64,000 nucleotides of DNA from Myxococcales bacterium (GCA_016794525.1 JAEUJY010000062.1:124001-188000); one strand, 5' to 3'. Counted from the stretch's first letter, positions 1 through 12,545 are shown. Numbers and translations: made by a program. Notes: generated from the letters alone by a model not told the origin.

Positions 1-135
1 CGCGCGCTCGATGACCGCGGCGGCGTCGGCGTCCTTGCGCTCGAGGTAGCCCTGCGCGGCGGCGGTCGTGGTCGTCGCGGCGGCGAGGGCGGTCAGGCCG
101 AGGGTGGTGCAGGCGAGCAGGGAGAGCAGTCGCAT
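1..135 (-). CDS. Secreted protein of unknown function (5' part only)
   Basis: Only the first 45 codons are in the window; the gene runs off the left edge. The start is the ATG at 135 on the minus strand. The N-terminus (MRLLSLLACTTLGLTALAAA) has a short basic start, a hydrophobic core and an Ala-rich cleavage region, so it is a likely Sec signal peptide. A lipobox is not convincing: the Cys at residue 9 comes too early. The mature start reads QGYLERKDADAAAVIERA and matches no family I recognise. It is divergent from the astacin lipoprotein gene, with about 195 bases between the two starts. Confidence 0.55.
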   Translation of the reverse strand, partial: MRLLSLLACTTLGLTALAAATTTTAAAQGYLERKDADAAAVIERA

Positions 136-330
136 GCCACCGGCGATTGCAGGCCGCGGACCACGCGGGGCGCGTGTCGTGCCGCGGAGTTGCGCGGCCG
201 CCGGGATCTCTGCCTCCCGCGCCGCGGCCCTCCGCCGGGACCTGGCCGTGCCGGCCATCATCGGCAGGCCAACAGCGGCAAGCGCTGGCACCCGGCAGGA
301 CGGCGCGGTGGCGGCGCCCTCTGCCGCCGC

Positions 331-2799
331 ATGAAGAAGCTCACTCCGCTCATGCTGGCGGCCGCCTTGGGCGGCTGCCTCGACGCGCCGCCCGAGACGC
401 TGGCCCCGACCGACGACCCCGCGCTGGCCGAGCCCGGCGACGGCGTCATCCCCGGCGAGGGCGAGACCGGCTACGCGATCATCGACGGGCCGATGGGCCG
501 GCAGCGGGTGGCGTACGTCGTCAAGGACGGCATGGCGCTGTGGGACGGCGACATCGTGCTGGGGCCGGTCACGCAGGTCGCGCGGCCGGTGTTCGGCGGC
601 GCCGCCCACAAGACGATGGGCCGCCGCTGGACCAACAGCGTCGTGCGCTACCGGTTCGACGCGAGCGTCGACAGCTACGCGCGCGCCAACATCAACGACG
701 AGCTCGCGAAGATCGAGGACGTCACGCCGATCGACTTCGTCGACATCGGCGCGTCGGAGTCGGGCAACTACGTCGAGTACCGCGCCCAGCTCTACAAGCA
801 GAGCGACACCCGCGCCGGCTGGGCCGATCAGATCGGCATGAACGGCGGCGAGCAGAGCATCACGTTCAACGGCCAGCCGAGCTCGGACGACGACGACGGC
901 ACGATCATCCACGAGACGCTGCACGCGGTGGGCCTGTTCCACGAGCAGTCGCGGCCGGATCGCGACGACTACGTGGTGGTCGACTACGACTGCATCGACT
1001 GGAGCATCTGGGAGTGGGAGAACTCGCAGGTCCAGTACGAGATCAAGGGCGACGCGCTCGGGCTCGGGCCGTACGACTACAACAGCATCATGCACTACCG
1101 GACCGGCGCGTTCTGCCAGCAGGACAACGAGCGCCCCGCCAAGTGCGACCTGTCGATCGACACCAACAACAACGGCATCCCCGAGGACTACTGCGCGACG
1201 GTGCTCAAGAAGAACCCGACCGGCGCGCCGATCATCTTCAAGCGCTCGGCGCTGTCGCCCGAGGACATCAACACGCTGTTCCGGATGTACGGCCGCTCGC
1301 TCGGCACCAACGCCACCGACGAGCAGCTCGGCGCGGCGGTCGCGGTCGGCGACTTCGACAACGACGGCTACGACGACCTCGCGGTCGGCGTGCCCGGCGA
1401 GGACTACGTGAACGCGGCGGACGCGGGCCAGGTCTACGTCTACAAGGGCACCTCGGCCCGGCTGGTGCCGTGGCAGGTCCTCTCGCAGGGCCAGGTCGGC
1501 GGCGCGATCGAGGCCGGCGACGGCTTCGGCACGTCGCTGGCGGCCGGCGACCTCGACGGCGACGGGCTCGACGACCTGGTCGTGGGCTGGCCGGGCGAGG
1601 ACGTCAACGTCGGCGGCGTCGATCGCGTCGACGCCGGCGCCGCGGCGATCTTCAGCGGCACCAAGCGCGGCCTGGTCGGGCTCGAGCTGTGGACCCAGGC
1701 CACCGACGGCGCCGGCACGCCCGACACCGGCGACCGCTTCGGCGCCGCGGTGGCGATCGGCACGTTCGCGTGGCGGCCGGCCGTCGTCATCGGCGCGCCC
1801 GGCGACCGCAACCCCGCGCGCATCGGCGCGCCGATCGCCAGCGGCGCGGTGTTCCTGTTCCCGCACGACTTCGGCGGCGCGCTGCTGATCGGCAACCCGA
1901 CCCGGCTGTGGAGCTCGGTCACGATCGCCGGCGATGGCTACGGCGCCACCCTGGCCGCCGGCACGCTCGACGACGACGGCCTCGCGGACCTGGCGATCGG
2001 CGCGGCCGGCCGCAACAACGACGCCGGCGCGGTGTTCGTCTACCGCGGCCTCGACCCCGCCGGCGCGTCGAACTACTGGCCGGAGAACGCGATGGCGCAG
2101 TACGTCCAGACGTTGACCCAACCCGGCGCCGCCAGCGGCAACCGCTACGGCGCCGCGCTCGCCATCGGCAACGTCCGGTTCACCGGCCGCAACGAACTCG
2201 CCGTCGGCGCGCCCGGCACCAGCAGCAGCGCCGGCGCCGCGCTCATCTACACCACCGACGCCTCGACCCTCGGCGCCACCCTGACCTTGGCCCAGACGCT
2301 GACCCAGGCGCTGGCCCCGTCATCGTCGAGCGAGGCCGGCGACGAGTTCGGCGCCGCGATCGCCATCGGCAACTTCCGCATGTCCTCCAACCAGGCCGAC
2401 CTCGCGATCGGCGCGCCCGGCGAGGACGGCGACGCCGGCGCCGTGACGTTGTTCGAGGGCGCCTACGCCGCCGCCGTCGGCCTCGCCACCTACAAGCAGG
2501 GTGTGTTCATCGGCGGCAACCAGCAAGCCGGCGACCGCTTCGGCAGCGTCCTCGCGTTCGGCCACGTCAACGCCTCCGGCGAGGACGTCAACAGCGACCA
2601 GCGCGCCGCCGGCCTCTTCCGCGCGCTCGATCTCCTCGTCGGCGCGCCCGGCGACGCCCCGCTCATCGGCATGGGCGGCGGCGGCCAGTGGGTCTACGAC
2701 GCTCAGGGCGCCGGCGCCGTCTACTCCTTCCTCGGCACCACCGGCGGCAGCCTCGTCCCCGCCGCCAGCTACCACGAAGAGTCGGACATCAACGACTGA
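331..2799 (+). CDS. Astacin-family (M12A) zinc metalloprotease lipoprotein with FG-GAP repeats
   Basis: Predicted 822-aa secreted lipoprotein protease. The chosen ATG gives a lipoprotein signal (MKKLTPLMLAAALGGC, Cys16); a longer reading frame upstream lacks a signal and is probably not used. The catalytic domain (about residues 85-330) carries the zinc motif HETLHAVGLFHEQSRPDRD (HExxHxxGxxHE) and the Met-turn SIMHY that define astacins. The remaining ~490 residues hold repeated VGDFDNDGYDDLAVGVPGE-type units, the FG-GAP/integrin-alpha beta-propeller signature with calcium-binding DxDxDG-like loops. Family knowledge suggests an extracellular peptidase displayed on the outer membrane, perhaps for predation or matrix processing. 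It ends 28 bases before a convergent gene. The astacin assignment is firm; the biological target is unknown. Confidence 0.9.
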   Translation: MKKLTPLMLAAALGGCLDAPPETLAPTDDPALAEPGDGVIPGEGETGYAIIDGPMGRQRVAYVVKDGMALWDGDIVLGPVTQVARPVFGGAAHKTMGRRWTNSVVRYRFDASVDSYARANINDELAKIEDVTPIDFVDIGASESGNYVEYRAQLYKQSDTRAGWADQIGMNGGEQSITFNGQPSSDDDDGTIIHETLHAVGLFHEQSRPDRDDYVVVDYDCIDWSIWEWENSQVQYEIKGDALGLGPYDYNSIMHYRTGAFCQQDNERPAKCDLSIDTNNNGIPEDYCATVLKKNPTGAPIIFKRSALSPEDINTLFRMYGRSLGTNATDEQLGAAVAVGDFDNDGYDDLAVGVPGEDYVNAADAGQVYVYKGTSARLVPWQVLSQGQVGGAIEAGDGFGTSLAAGDLDGDGLDDLVVGWPGEDVNVGGVDRVDAGAAAIFSGTKRGLVGLELWTQATDGAGTPDTGDRFGAAVAIGTFAWRPAVVIGAPGDRNPARIGAPIASGAVFLFPHDFGGALLIGNPTRLWSSVTIAGDGYGATLAAGTLDDDGLADLAIGAAGRNNDAGAVFVYRGLDPAGASNYWPENAMAQYVQTLTQPGAASGNRYGAALAIGNVRFTGRNELAVGAPGTSSSAGAALIYTTDASTLGATLTLAQTLTQALAPSSSSEAGDEFGAAIAIGNFRMSSNQADLAIGAPGEDGDAGAVTLFEGAYAAAVGLATYKQGVFIGGNQQAGDRFGSVLAFGHVNASGEDVNSDQRAAGLFRALDLLVGAPGDAPLIGMGGGGQWVYDAQGAGAVYSFLGTTGGSLVPAASYHEESDIND

Positions 2800-2827
2800 C
2801 TGTGAGGGTGGGGGCCGGGCGCGGACG

Positions 2828-3391
2828 CTACTTGTAGCGAATGAGCCAGTGGACACTGCCGTTCCTCGGACGGGTCTCGGAGGTGGCGTTGGCTCCCACG
2901 GTGATGCCAGTCGTGCTTGGGTTCGTCTGGTAGCCCCGCGGGTCCCTGGGAAACGCCGCGCCGAAGCCACCCTGACCTGACTCGTCGAAGGCGGTCACGG
3001 CGTGGGAGTGGCCGGGGTCGTTGACCGGGTGATCGTGTCGACCAACTTGGTCGTGCTGAATGGTGCCGACCTGGTCTCCCGTGTGTCCCCCCGGATTGCA
3101 GGCCAGGCGACCGCCAGAGTCATCATCGCGGTGCATGCCACCGTCGACACCTCGCAGGAAGCGACCGCGGAGGTCCGGGATGTTGAAGGAGTTCACGCCG
3201 TCCCCACCCCAGGAAGAGCCGATGGCGTTGAAGAGCACCATGTACGGTGCTCCGGTTCCATCCGGTCCATCCGCCTTGGTGCGATCCAGCGGTCGGCCGT
3301 CACAGATGAGCCAGCCGTTGGTGGATTCCCAGTTGGATGAGACCGGCCCCGCGTACGCGATGATGGTGCCGATGGGTGGATTGGTTGCCAT
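2828..3391 (-). CDS. Phage tail collar domain protein
   Basis: 187-aa protein starting MATNPPIGTIIAYAGPVSSN, with WLICDGRPL, LFNAIGSSWGGDG and FNIPDLRGRFLRGVDGG. These are the hallmarks of the tail collar domain (PF07484) of tail-fibre and microcystin-dependent (MdpB-like) proteins: a Gly-rich, His-containing beta fold that trimerises. A GGAG lies 5 bases before the ATG. No tail, baseplate or integrase genes are adjacent, so this is a stand-alone copy, as often seen in myxobacteria, rather than part of a visible prophage. It is convergent with the astacin gene. Its role (receptor binding, surface structure or injection-system fibre) cannot be set from the sequence. Confidence 0.85.
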   Translation of the reverse strand: MATNPPIGTIIAYAGPVSSNWESTNGWLICDGRPLDRTKADGPDGTGAPYMVLFNAIGSSWGGDGVNSFNIPDLRGRFLRGVDGGMHRDDDSGGRLACNPGGHTGDQVGTIQHDQVGRHDHPVNDPGHSHAVTAFDESGQGGFGAAFPRDPRGYQTNPSTTGITVGANATSETRPRNGSVHWLIRYK

Positions 3392-3466
3392 GTTCGCTCC
3401 GTTGGTGGCGTGAAGCAGCTCGCATCCAGGTCGCGAGCGAGACCGTGAACAGGTTCGCCGCGGCGA

Positions 3467-3919
3467 TCAGCCGCGCGGGGGAGGTCTTGCAGCGGGCGGC
3501 GTCAGGATCACGGCGGCTAGCGTGACGACGACGATGGCTCCGACGCTCGGGATGAAGCGCAGGCCGTCGAGCCAGCTCAGCAGCACGGGGTCGCCGCCAG
3601 CCGCGACGAGGACGAAGGCCGCGGTCCGCACGGCGTACTGCAGCCAGTGGGCCCCGCCGCTGTGGCGCGCCGCGCCCCAGAGCACGAGCGGCGCCAGCGC
3701 GGTGAAGAGCGCCAGGATCGCCAGGTGGTAGGCGCGGTGGCCGTCGACGCCTGGCGCCTGCAGCGCCGCGACGTAGCCAGCCAAGACCTCGCCCGGCACG
3801 AGCTTCGACAACGAGTCGAGGAAGCCGTCCGACGGCGGCGAGGTCGTGGGTGCGGCGTCCGGAGTCGAGCGAGCTCTCGCGAGCGTCCGTGGCTGTGCCT
3901 GCGCGATGGCGATCCCCAT
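3467..3919 (-). CDS. Small integral membrane protein, unknown function
   Basis: About 150 aa from the ATG at 3919; the frame is open for another 67 codons upstream, but that part is low-complexity and lacks protein character. After a Pro/Thr-rich N-terminus (about 30 residues) comes SLSKLVPGEVLAGYVAAL. Three or four hydrophobic segments follow: around LAILALFTALAPLVLWGAA, LQYAVRTAAFVLVAAGG and VGAIVVVTLAAVIL. It ends in a Pro/Arg tail. The FLDSLSKLVPGEVLAGY phrase recalls small bacterial membrane proteins seen near regulators, but I cannot name the family. It is divergent from the sigma-54-type regulator gene, sharing a 199-base region that contains an inverted repeat. Confidence 0.6.
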   Translation of the reverse strand: MGIAIAQAQPRTLARARSTPDAAPTTSPPSDGFLDSLSKLVPGEVLAGYVAALQAPGVDGHRAYHLAILALFTALAPLVLWGAARHSGGAHWLQYAVRTAAFVLVAAGGDPVLLSWLDGLRFIPSVGAIVVVTLAAVILTPPAARPPPRG

Positions 3920-4016
3920 GGGCCGGTCGCTGTGCACGCGCGATGCCATGCGCAAGCGTGCGGGCGATGCGCTCGCGGCCAGCGCGCTGTCCGCTGCAGC
4001 GAGCGGTGCACGCGCG

Positions 4017-4036
4017 GTGTCCTCTGCCGAGGACAC
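4017..4036. promoter_or_regulatory. Inverted repeat GTGTCC-N8-GGACAC, candidate operator
   Basis: A perfect 8-base inverted repeat (GTGTCCTC, loop TGCC, GAGGACAC) lies between the divergent membrane-protein gene and the AAA+ regulator gene. The same half-sites with the same 8-base spacing, and the same GCGG following, recur at 10970-10989 upstream of the giant kinase gene. The placement suits a dimeric DNA-binding protein. No binding evidence exists in the sequence itself. Confidence 0.4.
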
Positions 4037-4118
4037 GCGGTCTGGGTAAGAAATTCGAAACGGGATATCGCAGCGAGCGGGCGACTTCGTGTATTGTCCG
4101 AAACGGCTCGGGGGACCC

Positions 4119-5630
4119 ATGACGCTGGCTGTACGCCCCGGCGGGGCGGTCGAGAGCGAACGCGACTTCTATCGACGGTTGCTCGACCTGGGCGGCCAGG
4201 ACGAGCTGGGGCCCTTGCTCGAGAGCGCGCTCGCGCTCGCGGTCGAGGTGACGGGCGCGCGCATCGCGTACCTCGAGCTGCACGACGACGAGGACGACGG
4301 CGTACCGCGGTTCTGGAAGGCCCACGGGCTCGACGCCGCCGGCGTCGACGCGGTGCGGGCGCAGGTGTCGCGCGGCATCATCGCGCGGGCGATGTCGGCC
4401 GGAGAGATCGTCGAGACGCCGTCGGCCAGCGACGACGATCGCTTCGCCAGCCTGGGCAGCGTCCGCGCCAACGCCATCCAGGCGGTGCTGTGCGTGCCGA
4501 TCGGTCAGCCGCCGCTCGGCGTGCTGTACATCCAGGGCCGCACGGGCGCCGGCGCGTTCACGGCGGCCGATCGCGAGCGCATGCAGCTGTTCGCGCGCCA
4601 GCTGGCGCCGCTTGCCGATCGCTTGCTGGCGCACCGGCCCGAGCGCGGTGGCGTCGATCATACGAGGGACGCGCGCGCGCGCTTCCACGCGCCGGAGCTG
4701 GTGGGGCGCTCGGTGGCGCTGGCCCACGTCCTGCAACAAGCGGCGCTGGTGGCTCCGCTCGATGTCGATGTACTGATCACCGGCCCCTCGGGGACCGGCA
4801 AGTCGGTGCTGGCGCGGGCGATCGCGGCCAACAGCAAGCGCGCCGCCGGGCCGTTCGTGGCGCTCAACTGCGCGGCGCTGCCGGACCCGCTGTTCGAGAG
4901 CGAGCTGTTCGGCGCCGAACGCGGCGCGCACTCGACGGCCACCAAGAAGGTCCTGGGCAAGGTCGCGGCGGCCGAGGGCGGCACGCTGTTTCTCGACGAG
5001 ATCGGCGAGCTGTCGCTGGGCGCGCAAGCCAAGCTGCTGCACCTGCTGCAGGCCCGCGAGTACCACGCGCTCGGTGCGACGACCGCGAGCAAGGCGAACG
5101 TGCGCATCCTGGCGGCGACCAACGCCGACCTGAAGGCGCGCGTCGCGGCCAAGGCCTTCCGCGAGGACCTCTACTACCGCCTCAGCGTGCTACCGATCGC
5201 GCTGCCCGGCCTGGCCGAGCGCCGCGACGACGCCCCGATCATCGCCGAGCACCTGTGCGCCGAGCTGTGCACCCGCCACGGCTTCGCCCCGATGACGCTG
5301 GCCCGCCGCGCGCTCCAGGCCTGCCGCGAGGCGGCCTGGCCCGGCAACGTGCGCGAGCTCGCCCACGCGCTCGAGGCCGCCGTCATCCGCGCCAACGGCG
5401 CCGGCTCAGCCCTCGTGCTCGAGCAGCACCTCTTCCCCTCCGCCGCGCCCGCCGCCGGCGACCCCGCCGGCCCGCTCACCTTCCACGAAGCCACGCGCGC
5501 CTTCCAGCGCCGCTACATCCAGGAATGCCTCGAAGCCAACGGCTGGAACGTGGCGGCGACGGCGCGGCAGCTGGATGTCGCGAGATCGCACGTCTACGCA
5601 CTGCTTTCACACCGACAATGTCCGACCTGA
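4119..5630 (+). CDS. GAF and AAA+ (sigma-54 activator-type) transcriptional regulator with altered GAFTGA loop
   Basis: 503 aa from the ATG at 4119. Residues ~20-160 form a GAF-like sensor (ITGARIAYLELHDDE through LCVPIGQPPLGVLYIQ). Residues ~195-420 are the NtrC-type AAA+ domain: Walker A GPSGTGKS (about 222), Walker B GTLFLDEIGE (about 288), sensor/arginine region FREDLYYRLSVLPI and WPGNVREL. A Fis-type helix-turn-helix closes the protein (NVAATARQLDVARSHVYALL). The loop that normally reads GAFTGA and contacts sigma-54 here reads GAHSTA (about 269-274), so sigma-54 activation is doubtful. It may act on another polymerase or as a repressor. The gene is divergent from a membrane protein and precedes a low-GC pair. 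Confidence 0.85.
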   Translation: MTLAVRPGGAVESERDFYRRLLDLGGQDELGPLLESALALAVEVTGARIAYLELHDDEDDGVPRFWKAHGLDAAGVDAVRAQVSRGIIARAMSAGEIVETPSASDDDRFASLGSVRANAIQAVLCVPIGQPPLGVLYIQGRTGAGAFTAADRERMQLFARQLAPLADRLLAHRPERGGVDHTRDARARFHAPELVGRSVALAHVLQQAALVAPLDVDVLITGPSGTGKSVLARAIAANSKRAAGPFVALNCAALPDPLFESELFGAERGAHSTATKKVLGKVAAAEGGTLFLDEIGELSLGAQAKLLHLLQAREYHALGATTASKANVRILAATNADLKARVAAKAFREDLYYRLSVLPIALPGLAERRDDAPIIAEHLCAELCTRHGFAPMTLARRALQACREAAWPGNVRELAHALEAAVIRANGAGSALVLEQHLFPSAAPAAGDPAGPLTFHEATRAFQRRYIQECLEANGWNVAATARQLDVARSHVYALLSHRQCPT

Positions 5631-5661
5631 CGGCAACTAACTCATTCCCAAGGACTGCAAA

Positions 5662-6321
5662 ATGACTCGTGCGGTGTTCGTCGCATGCAGCGCGTACTCA
5701 TGGGATCCCACGGACCCAAAGAACGCCACCTTCTCGATAGTGGATAATGGCCCCCGAATCACCATCGACTCTACGATGCGCCCAGACGGTGGACTCCGCG
5801 CCGAAACCGCGATCGTGGATGACTACGATGGTGGTGCGACGAGTGTAGACAAGAAAGGCGACACGGGTGGGCTCTATGTTGAGTTTGGCTATGCTATCGC
5901 CCATCGCTATCCGATGATTCCGCCTGGGTATGAAGGGTACAAGGACCGCGACTACGAGTTCAAGACGATTCAGTACTCCACAAAGGACGGGCTGTTCCCC
6001 GGGTATAGATACTATGGGTTTCACGCGATCTGGACTAGCGGACCGATAAACCACGCGAAGATCCTGATCTACAACGCCGGAGAGTCGCTCAGCCCGTTCG
6101 TCGATGCTGTTCAGCAGCATATTGTCGACCTAGACAATAAGGAGATATTCCTGCCTGAGACGGAGTCCGGATACTTGCGCCCGCAGGCTGGCGATGGGAG
6201 CGGAGGAGCGATATTCGTTCGCTGCCGCGAGGCTCAAAACTGGAAACTGTCGTTGCCAAAGCTCCCACAATCGCAAGGATCGACCGATAGGAAGATCGTG
6301 TGTCCGAAGCTTGATTCGTGA
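5662..6321 (+). CDS. Hypothetical protein of a low-GC two-gene unit
   Basis: 219 aa, with AAGGA seven bases before the ATG. I do not recognise the family. It starts MTRAVFVACSAYSWDP, a beta strand followed by a small loop, and contains GGLYVEFGYAIAHRYPMI. That segment faintly resembles the glutamate-bearing helix of nucleoside deoxyribosyltransferase/Rossmann-type enzymes (ELGYA-like), but no other motif supports this. The remainder is rich in Tyr, Asp and Gly. Base composition is clearly lower in GC than the flanks, so the gene is probably a recent acquisition. The following gene starts inside its stop codon (GTGA overlap), so the two are translationally coupled and likely work together. Confidence 0.6.
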   Translation: MTRAVFVACSAYSWDPTDPKNATFSIVDNGPRITIDSTMRPDGGLRAETAIVDDYDGGATSVDKKGDTGGLYVEFGYAIAHRYPMIPPGYEGYKDRDYEFKTIQYSTKDGLFPGYRYYGFHAIWTSGPINHAKILIYNAGESLSPFVDAVQQHIVDLDNKEIFLPETESGYLRPQAGDGSGGAIFVRCREAQNWKLSLPKLPQSQGSTDRKIVCPKLDS

Positions 6322-6980
6322 GTAGGCCGATGACGCAGTTGACGCGCTTTGAATCTGACTTCTTCGCTGAACTAAGAATCCTGCAAGTAGACCCATGTTG
6401 CCCAGACTGCTGGTCAAGCGGGAAGTTCCTCCATTTGCGCACAGAGACGTTGATGGTCTCGACGCAGGGCTCATGTCGAAATGAACAGCAAGGCGATGCG
6501 GTCGACGAGTTGCTTGAGATACAGCGCAAACTGATAGGGGAGTGGCTGGTGGACGGCGTGAACGGCTTTATTCGCTATCTAGACGCATTGCGAGTAGCGA
6601 ATCAAAAACAGACGTCTCGTGGGCCAGCGAAGCTTCTCGATCTGATCGACCATTCGGTGTTCGGCCACGACCTGAGCATTGGCGGACGCACGAACGGCAT
6701 ACGCATGACCAAGGACTGGCTTCTCAAAAATCAGAGTGTTGTCGACGGTCTGCGCGCGACAATTGCGACAGGAATCGTCAGCGGAATTCGGTTGTTGGGG
6801 TGTCGCACGGGTTGCGATGGAGGGCGTCAGAATCTGGTAGACATCAGCGACATGTTCTGTGTCCCGGTCTGGGGGACAACTAGGCTCACTGACCGATGCG
6901 ACTACTCGGAGAGCGGGATCATCACTAGGCCGGGGCTGTTTGTCGCGAGTTCTTCACTCTCTGGTGCAACGATTCGGTGA
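6318..6980 (+). CDS. Possible caspase-fold (CHAT/DUF4347-like) protein, second gene of the low-GC unit
   Basis: 220 aa beginning at a GTG that overlaps the previous stop. The N-terminal third has a Cys cluster (DPCCPDCWSSG). The C-terminal half has LLDLIDHSVFGHDLSIGG and then GIRLLGCRTGCDGG with DISDMFCVPVWGTT. A His-containing strand end followed by a hydrophobic strand ending in LxxCxTG and a later PVWGTT is how caspase-fold proteases of the CHAT, C80 and DUF4347 groups look (His-Cys dyad). This is my pattern reading, not a database match. Low GC like its partner. It ends 40 bases before the convergent giant kinase gene. An alternative is a structural homologue without protease activity. 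Confidence 0.55.
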   Translation: MSRPMTQLTRFESDFFAELRILQVDPCCPDCWSSGKFLHLRTETLMVSTQGSCRNEQQGDAVDELLEIQRKLIGEWLVDGVNGFIRYLDALRVANQKQTSRGPAKLLDLIDHSVFGHDLSIGGRTNGIRMTKDWLLKNQSVVDGLRATIATGIVSGIRLLGCRTGCDGGRQNLVDISDMFCVPVWGTTRLTDRCDYSESGIITRPGLFVASSSLSGATIR

Positions 6981-7020
6981 ATGGCATGGCCTGCTGCATG
7001 GGAGCTAGAAGCGTGGACGA

Positions 7021-10944
<3,924 letters not shown>

Positions 10945-10969
10945 GCGCCGGACGACACTACCACCGTGG

Positions 10970-10989
10970 GTGTCCGCTCAGGAGGACAC
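10970..10989. promoter_or_regulatory. Second copy of GTGTCC-N8-GGACAC inverted repeat
   Basis: GTGTCC, eight bases, GGACAC then GCGG, centred about 35 bases upstream of the ATG of the giant kinase gene on the minus strand. It matches the repeat at 4017-4036 in half-site, spacing and 3' flank; only the eight spacer bases differ. Placement near the promoter suggests a shared regulator of the two loci. Confidence 0.4.
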
Positions 10990-11290
10990 GCGGCGGCGCC
11001 CGTCCTCACGACAGGACGCTCGGTCACCCCGCGGCGGTGACATCGCGCATGGATCGCGCGGGCCCGCGGGTTGCTCAAGCGCAGCCCATGTCGTCGCTGC
11101 GTGTCGAGATCGCCTGGGCCGCCGGTGCCGCGCCCAGGCGGGTATCGGACGTCGACACCGGCTGGGACGTCCGGAACGCGCCGTGCCGCGCAGCGTCGGC
11201 GCTGGTCCACGCCTTGCTGACGTGTCGGCGCCGTGAGGCGGCATCGCGCAGCCGACCGGCCGTTCGCCGACCGACACACCGAGGTTGCCG
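10990..11290. other. Intergenic stretch without a supportable gene
   Basis: About 300 bases between the divergent kinase gene and a small ORF. Both strands are open in places because of the high GC, but the translations are Arg/Ala/Pro-rich and lack start signals or protein-like character. Apart from the inverted repeat at its left edge, I see no RNA gene, terminator or repeat in it. Confidence 0.4.
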
Positions 11291-11680
11291 ATGACGCCTC
11301 GCTGGCGGATCGGCGCGGTGTCGCGACACCGCTCGTACATCGCGCTCGTCGTGCCGGCGCGCGCGCGCGCGGCACGCGTCGCGGTCGTCGGCGACGTCTG
11401 GGATCAGCCACGCACCATCGCGGTGGAGCTCGTGGTCGCCCGCGAACTCGACGCAACGACCGGCGCGGCGGCCCACGCGACGGTGCGTGCGCAACTCGAC
11501 GCTGTCGTTCCGGCGCTCGCGGGACCCGACCCGTGGGCGGTCGCGCTGATGACCAAGCTGCCGTTCGTCGGGCTCGAGCCCGAGGTCGTCTGGAGTCCGT
11601 TCGATCTGTCACCCGAGGGGCAGCGCCGCCTGCACGCGCGCCTCGCCGCACACGAGCGCTGGCGTCGCGCGGCGCTTTGA
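11291..11680 (+). CDS. Small hypothetical protein
   Basis: 129 aa from the ATG at 11291. It reads as a real protein: alternating hydrophobic strands early (YIALVVPARARAARVAVVGDVW, RTIAVELVVARELD), an Ala-rich helix, ALMTKLPFVGLEPEVVWSPFDLSPEGQ, and a basic helical end. No signal peptide, membrane segment or known motif. It ends 16 bases before the next lipoprotein gene, so the two may form a short operon. The family is unknown to me. Coding potential rests on residue composition and the tight spacing. Confidence 0.5.
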   Translation: MTPRWRIGAVSRHRSYIALVVPARARAARVAVVGDVWDQPRTIAVELVVARELDATTGAAAHATVRAQLDAVVPALAGPDPWAVALMTKLPFVGLEPEVVWSPFDLSPEGQRRLHARLAAHERWRRAAL

Positions 11681-11696
11681 CCCAGAGGAGTTCCGC

Positions 11697-12464
11697 ATGA
11701 CCAAGGTCACTGCCATCGTCTCGAGTTCGCTGTTCGTCGTCTGCGCCGCCTGCGGCGACGTCACCCTCACGCCGCTCGATGCGGCCACCCCTGACGCCGT
11801 CGGCGCCACCGACGCGGCGGCGGACGCGCCCGAGGCGGTGGACGCCGCGTCGCCCGATGCGCCGCCCGCGCCGACGGTGGTCTTCGCGGAGAACCTCGAC
11901 GGCATCGGTGGGGCGAACCTGGTGGGCCAGTTCGGCTGGACGGGGGTGGCGACCGTGCCGCTGGGCCCGACCGGCCTCGGCGGGCGCGGCGTGGCGGGGC
12001 GGACGTCGCCGGGCGCGAGCAGCGTCGTCGCCGTGGCGAGCCACGCGGTCGATTGGCAGCCGGGCGGCATCTACGAGGTCCGCTTCCGCGCGCGAGCGTC
12101 GAGCGCGGCGCCGGCGTCCGAGAACACCGGCCTGTTCGTGGCGGCGGCTGGCGCCGGTGTGGTCGGTTCGGGGTGGGAGTACGCGGCTGGCCAGTGGCGG
12201 CTCAACGTGAACCACCTCGCGGGTGGCGTCGCTCCGCCGCTGGCGATCCGCGATGGCGCGGAGGTCGAGTTCGAGATGCACCTCGACACCGTCGCCTGGT
12301 CGACCTGGGGCGCGTACACGGTCGACGGCACGCGGCGCGAGACCGCGCGCTACACGATCACGCCGGCGCGCTTCGCCGAGTTGACCGACGTCGAGGTCTT
12401 CGTGGACTTCCGCACGTCGACGGTGGGGGCTGAGTTCGATGACGTGCGCATCACGCGGCAGTGA
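11697..12464 (+). CDS. Lipoprotein with a concanavalin-like/jelly-roll domain
   Basis: 255 aa with a GAGGAG-type ribosome site before the ATG. The signal peptide ends in a lipobox (VVCAAC, Cys19). An acidic Ala/Asp/Pro linker follows (DAATPDAVGATDAAADAPEAVDAA), typical of myxobacterial surface lipoproteins. The C-terminal ~200 residues are beta-rich (VVFAENLDG, GIYEVRFRARASS, TGLFVAAAGAG, DVEVFVDFRTS, EFDDVRITRQ). The closing FDDVRI strand is what LamG/carbohydrate-binding jelly-roll domains end with. A carbohydrate- or surface-binding role is inference. The TIR gene begins 82 bases downstream on the same strand. Confidence 0.7.
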   Translation: MTKVTAIVSSSLFVVCAACGDVTLTPLDAATPDAVGATDAAADAPEAVDAASPDAPPAPTVVFAENLDGIGGANLVGQFGWTGVATVPLGPTGLGGRGVAGRTSPGASSVVAVASHAVDWQPGGIYEVRFRARASSAAPASENTGLFVAAAGAGVVGSGWEYAAGQWRLNVNHLAGGVAPPLAIRDGAEVEFEMHLDTVAWSTWGAYTVDGTRRETARYTITPARFAELTDVEVFVDFRTSTVGAEFDDVRITRQ

Positions 12465-12545
12465 GCGCGTCCCTGCCGCTGTTCGATCACCCCGGGTCGC
12501 GACGTCTCCACGCCGCAGGCGGGCACGTCCCGCGGGAGGAGCGCC

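Noticed and set aside
2828-6980. Prophage remnant
   Set aside because: One collar-domain protein and low-GC genes, but no integrase, capsid, terminase or attachment repeats.
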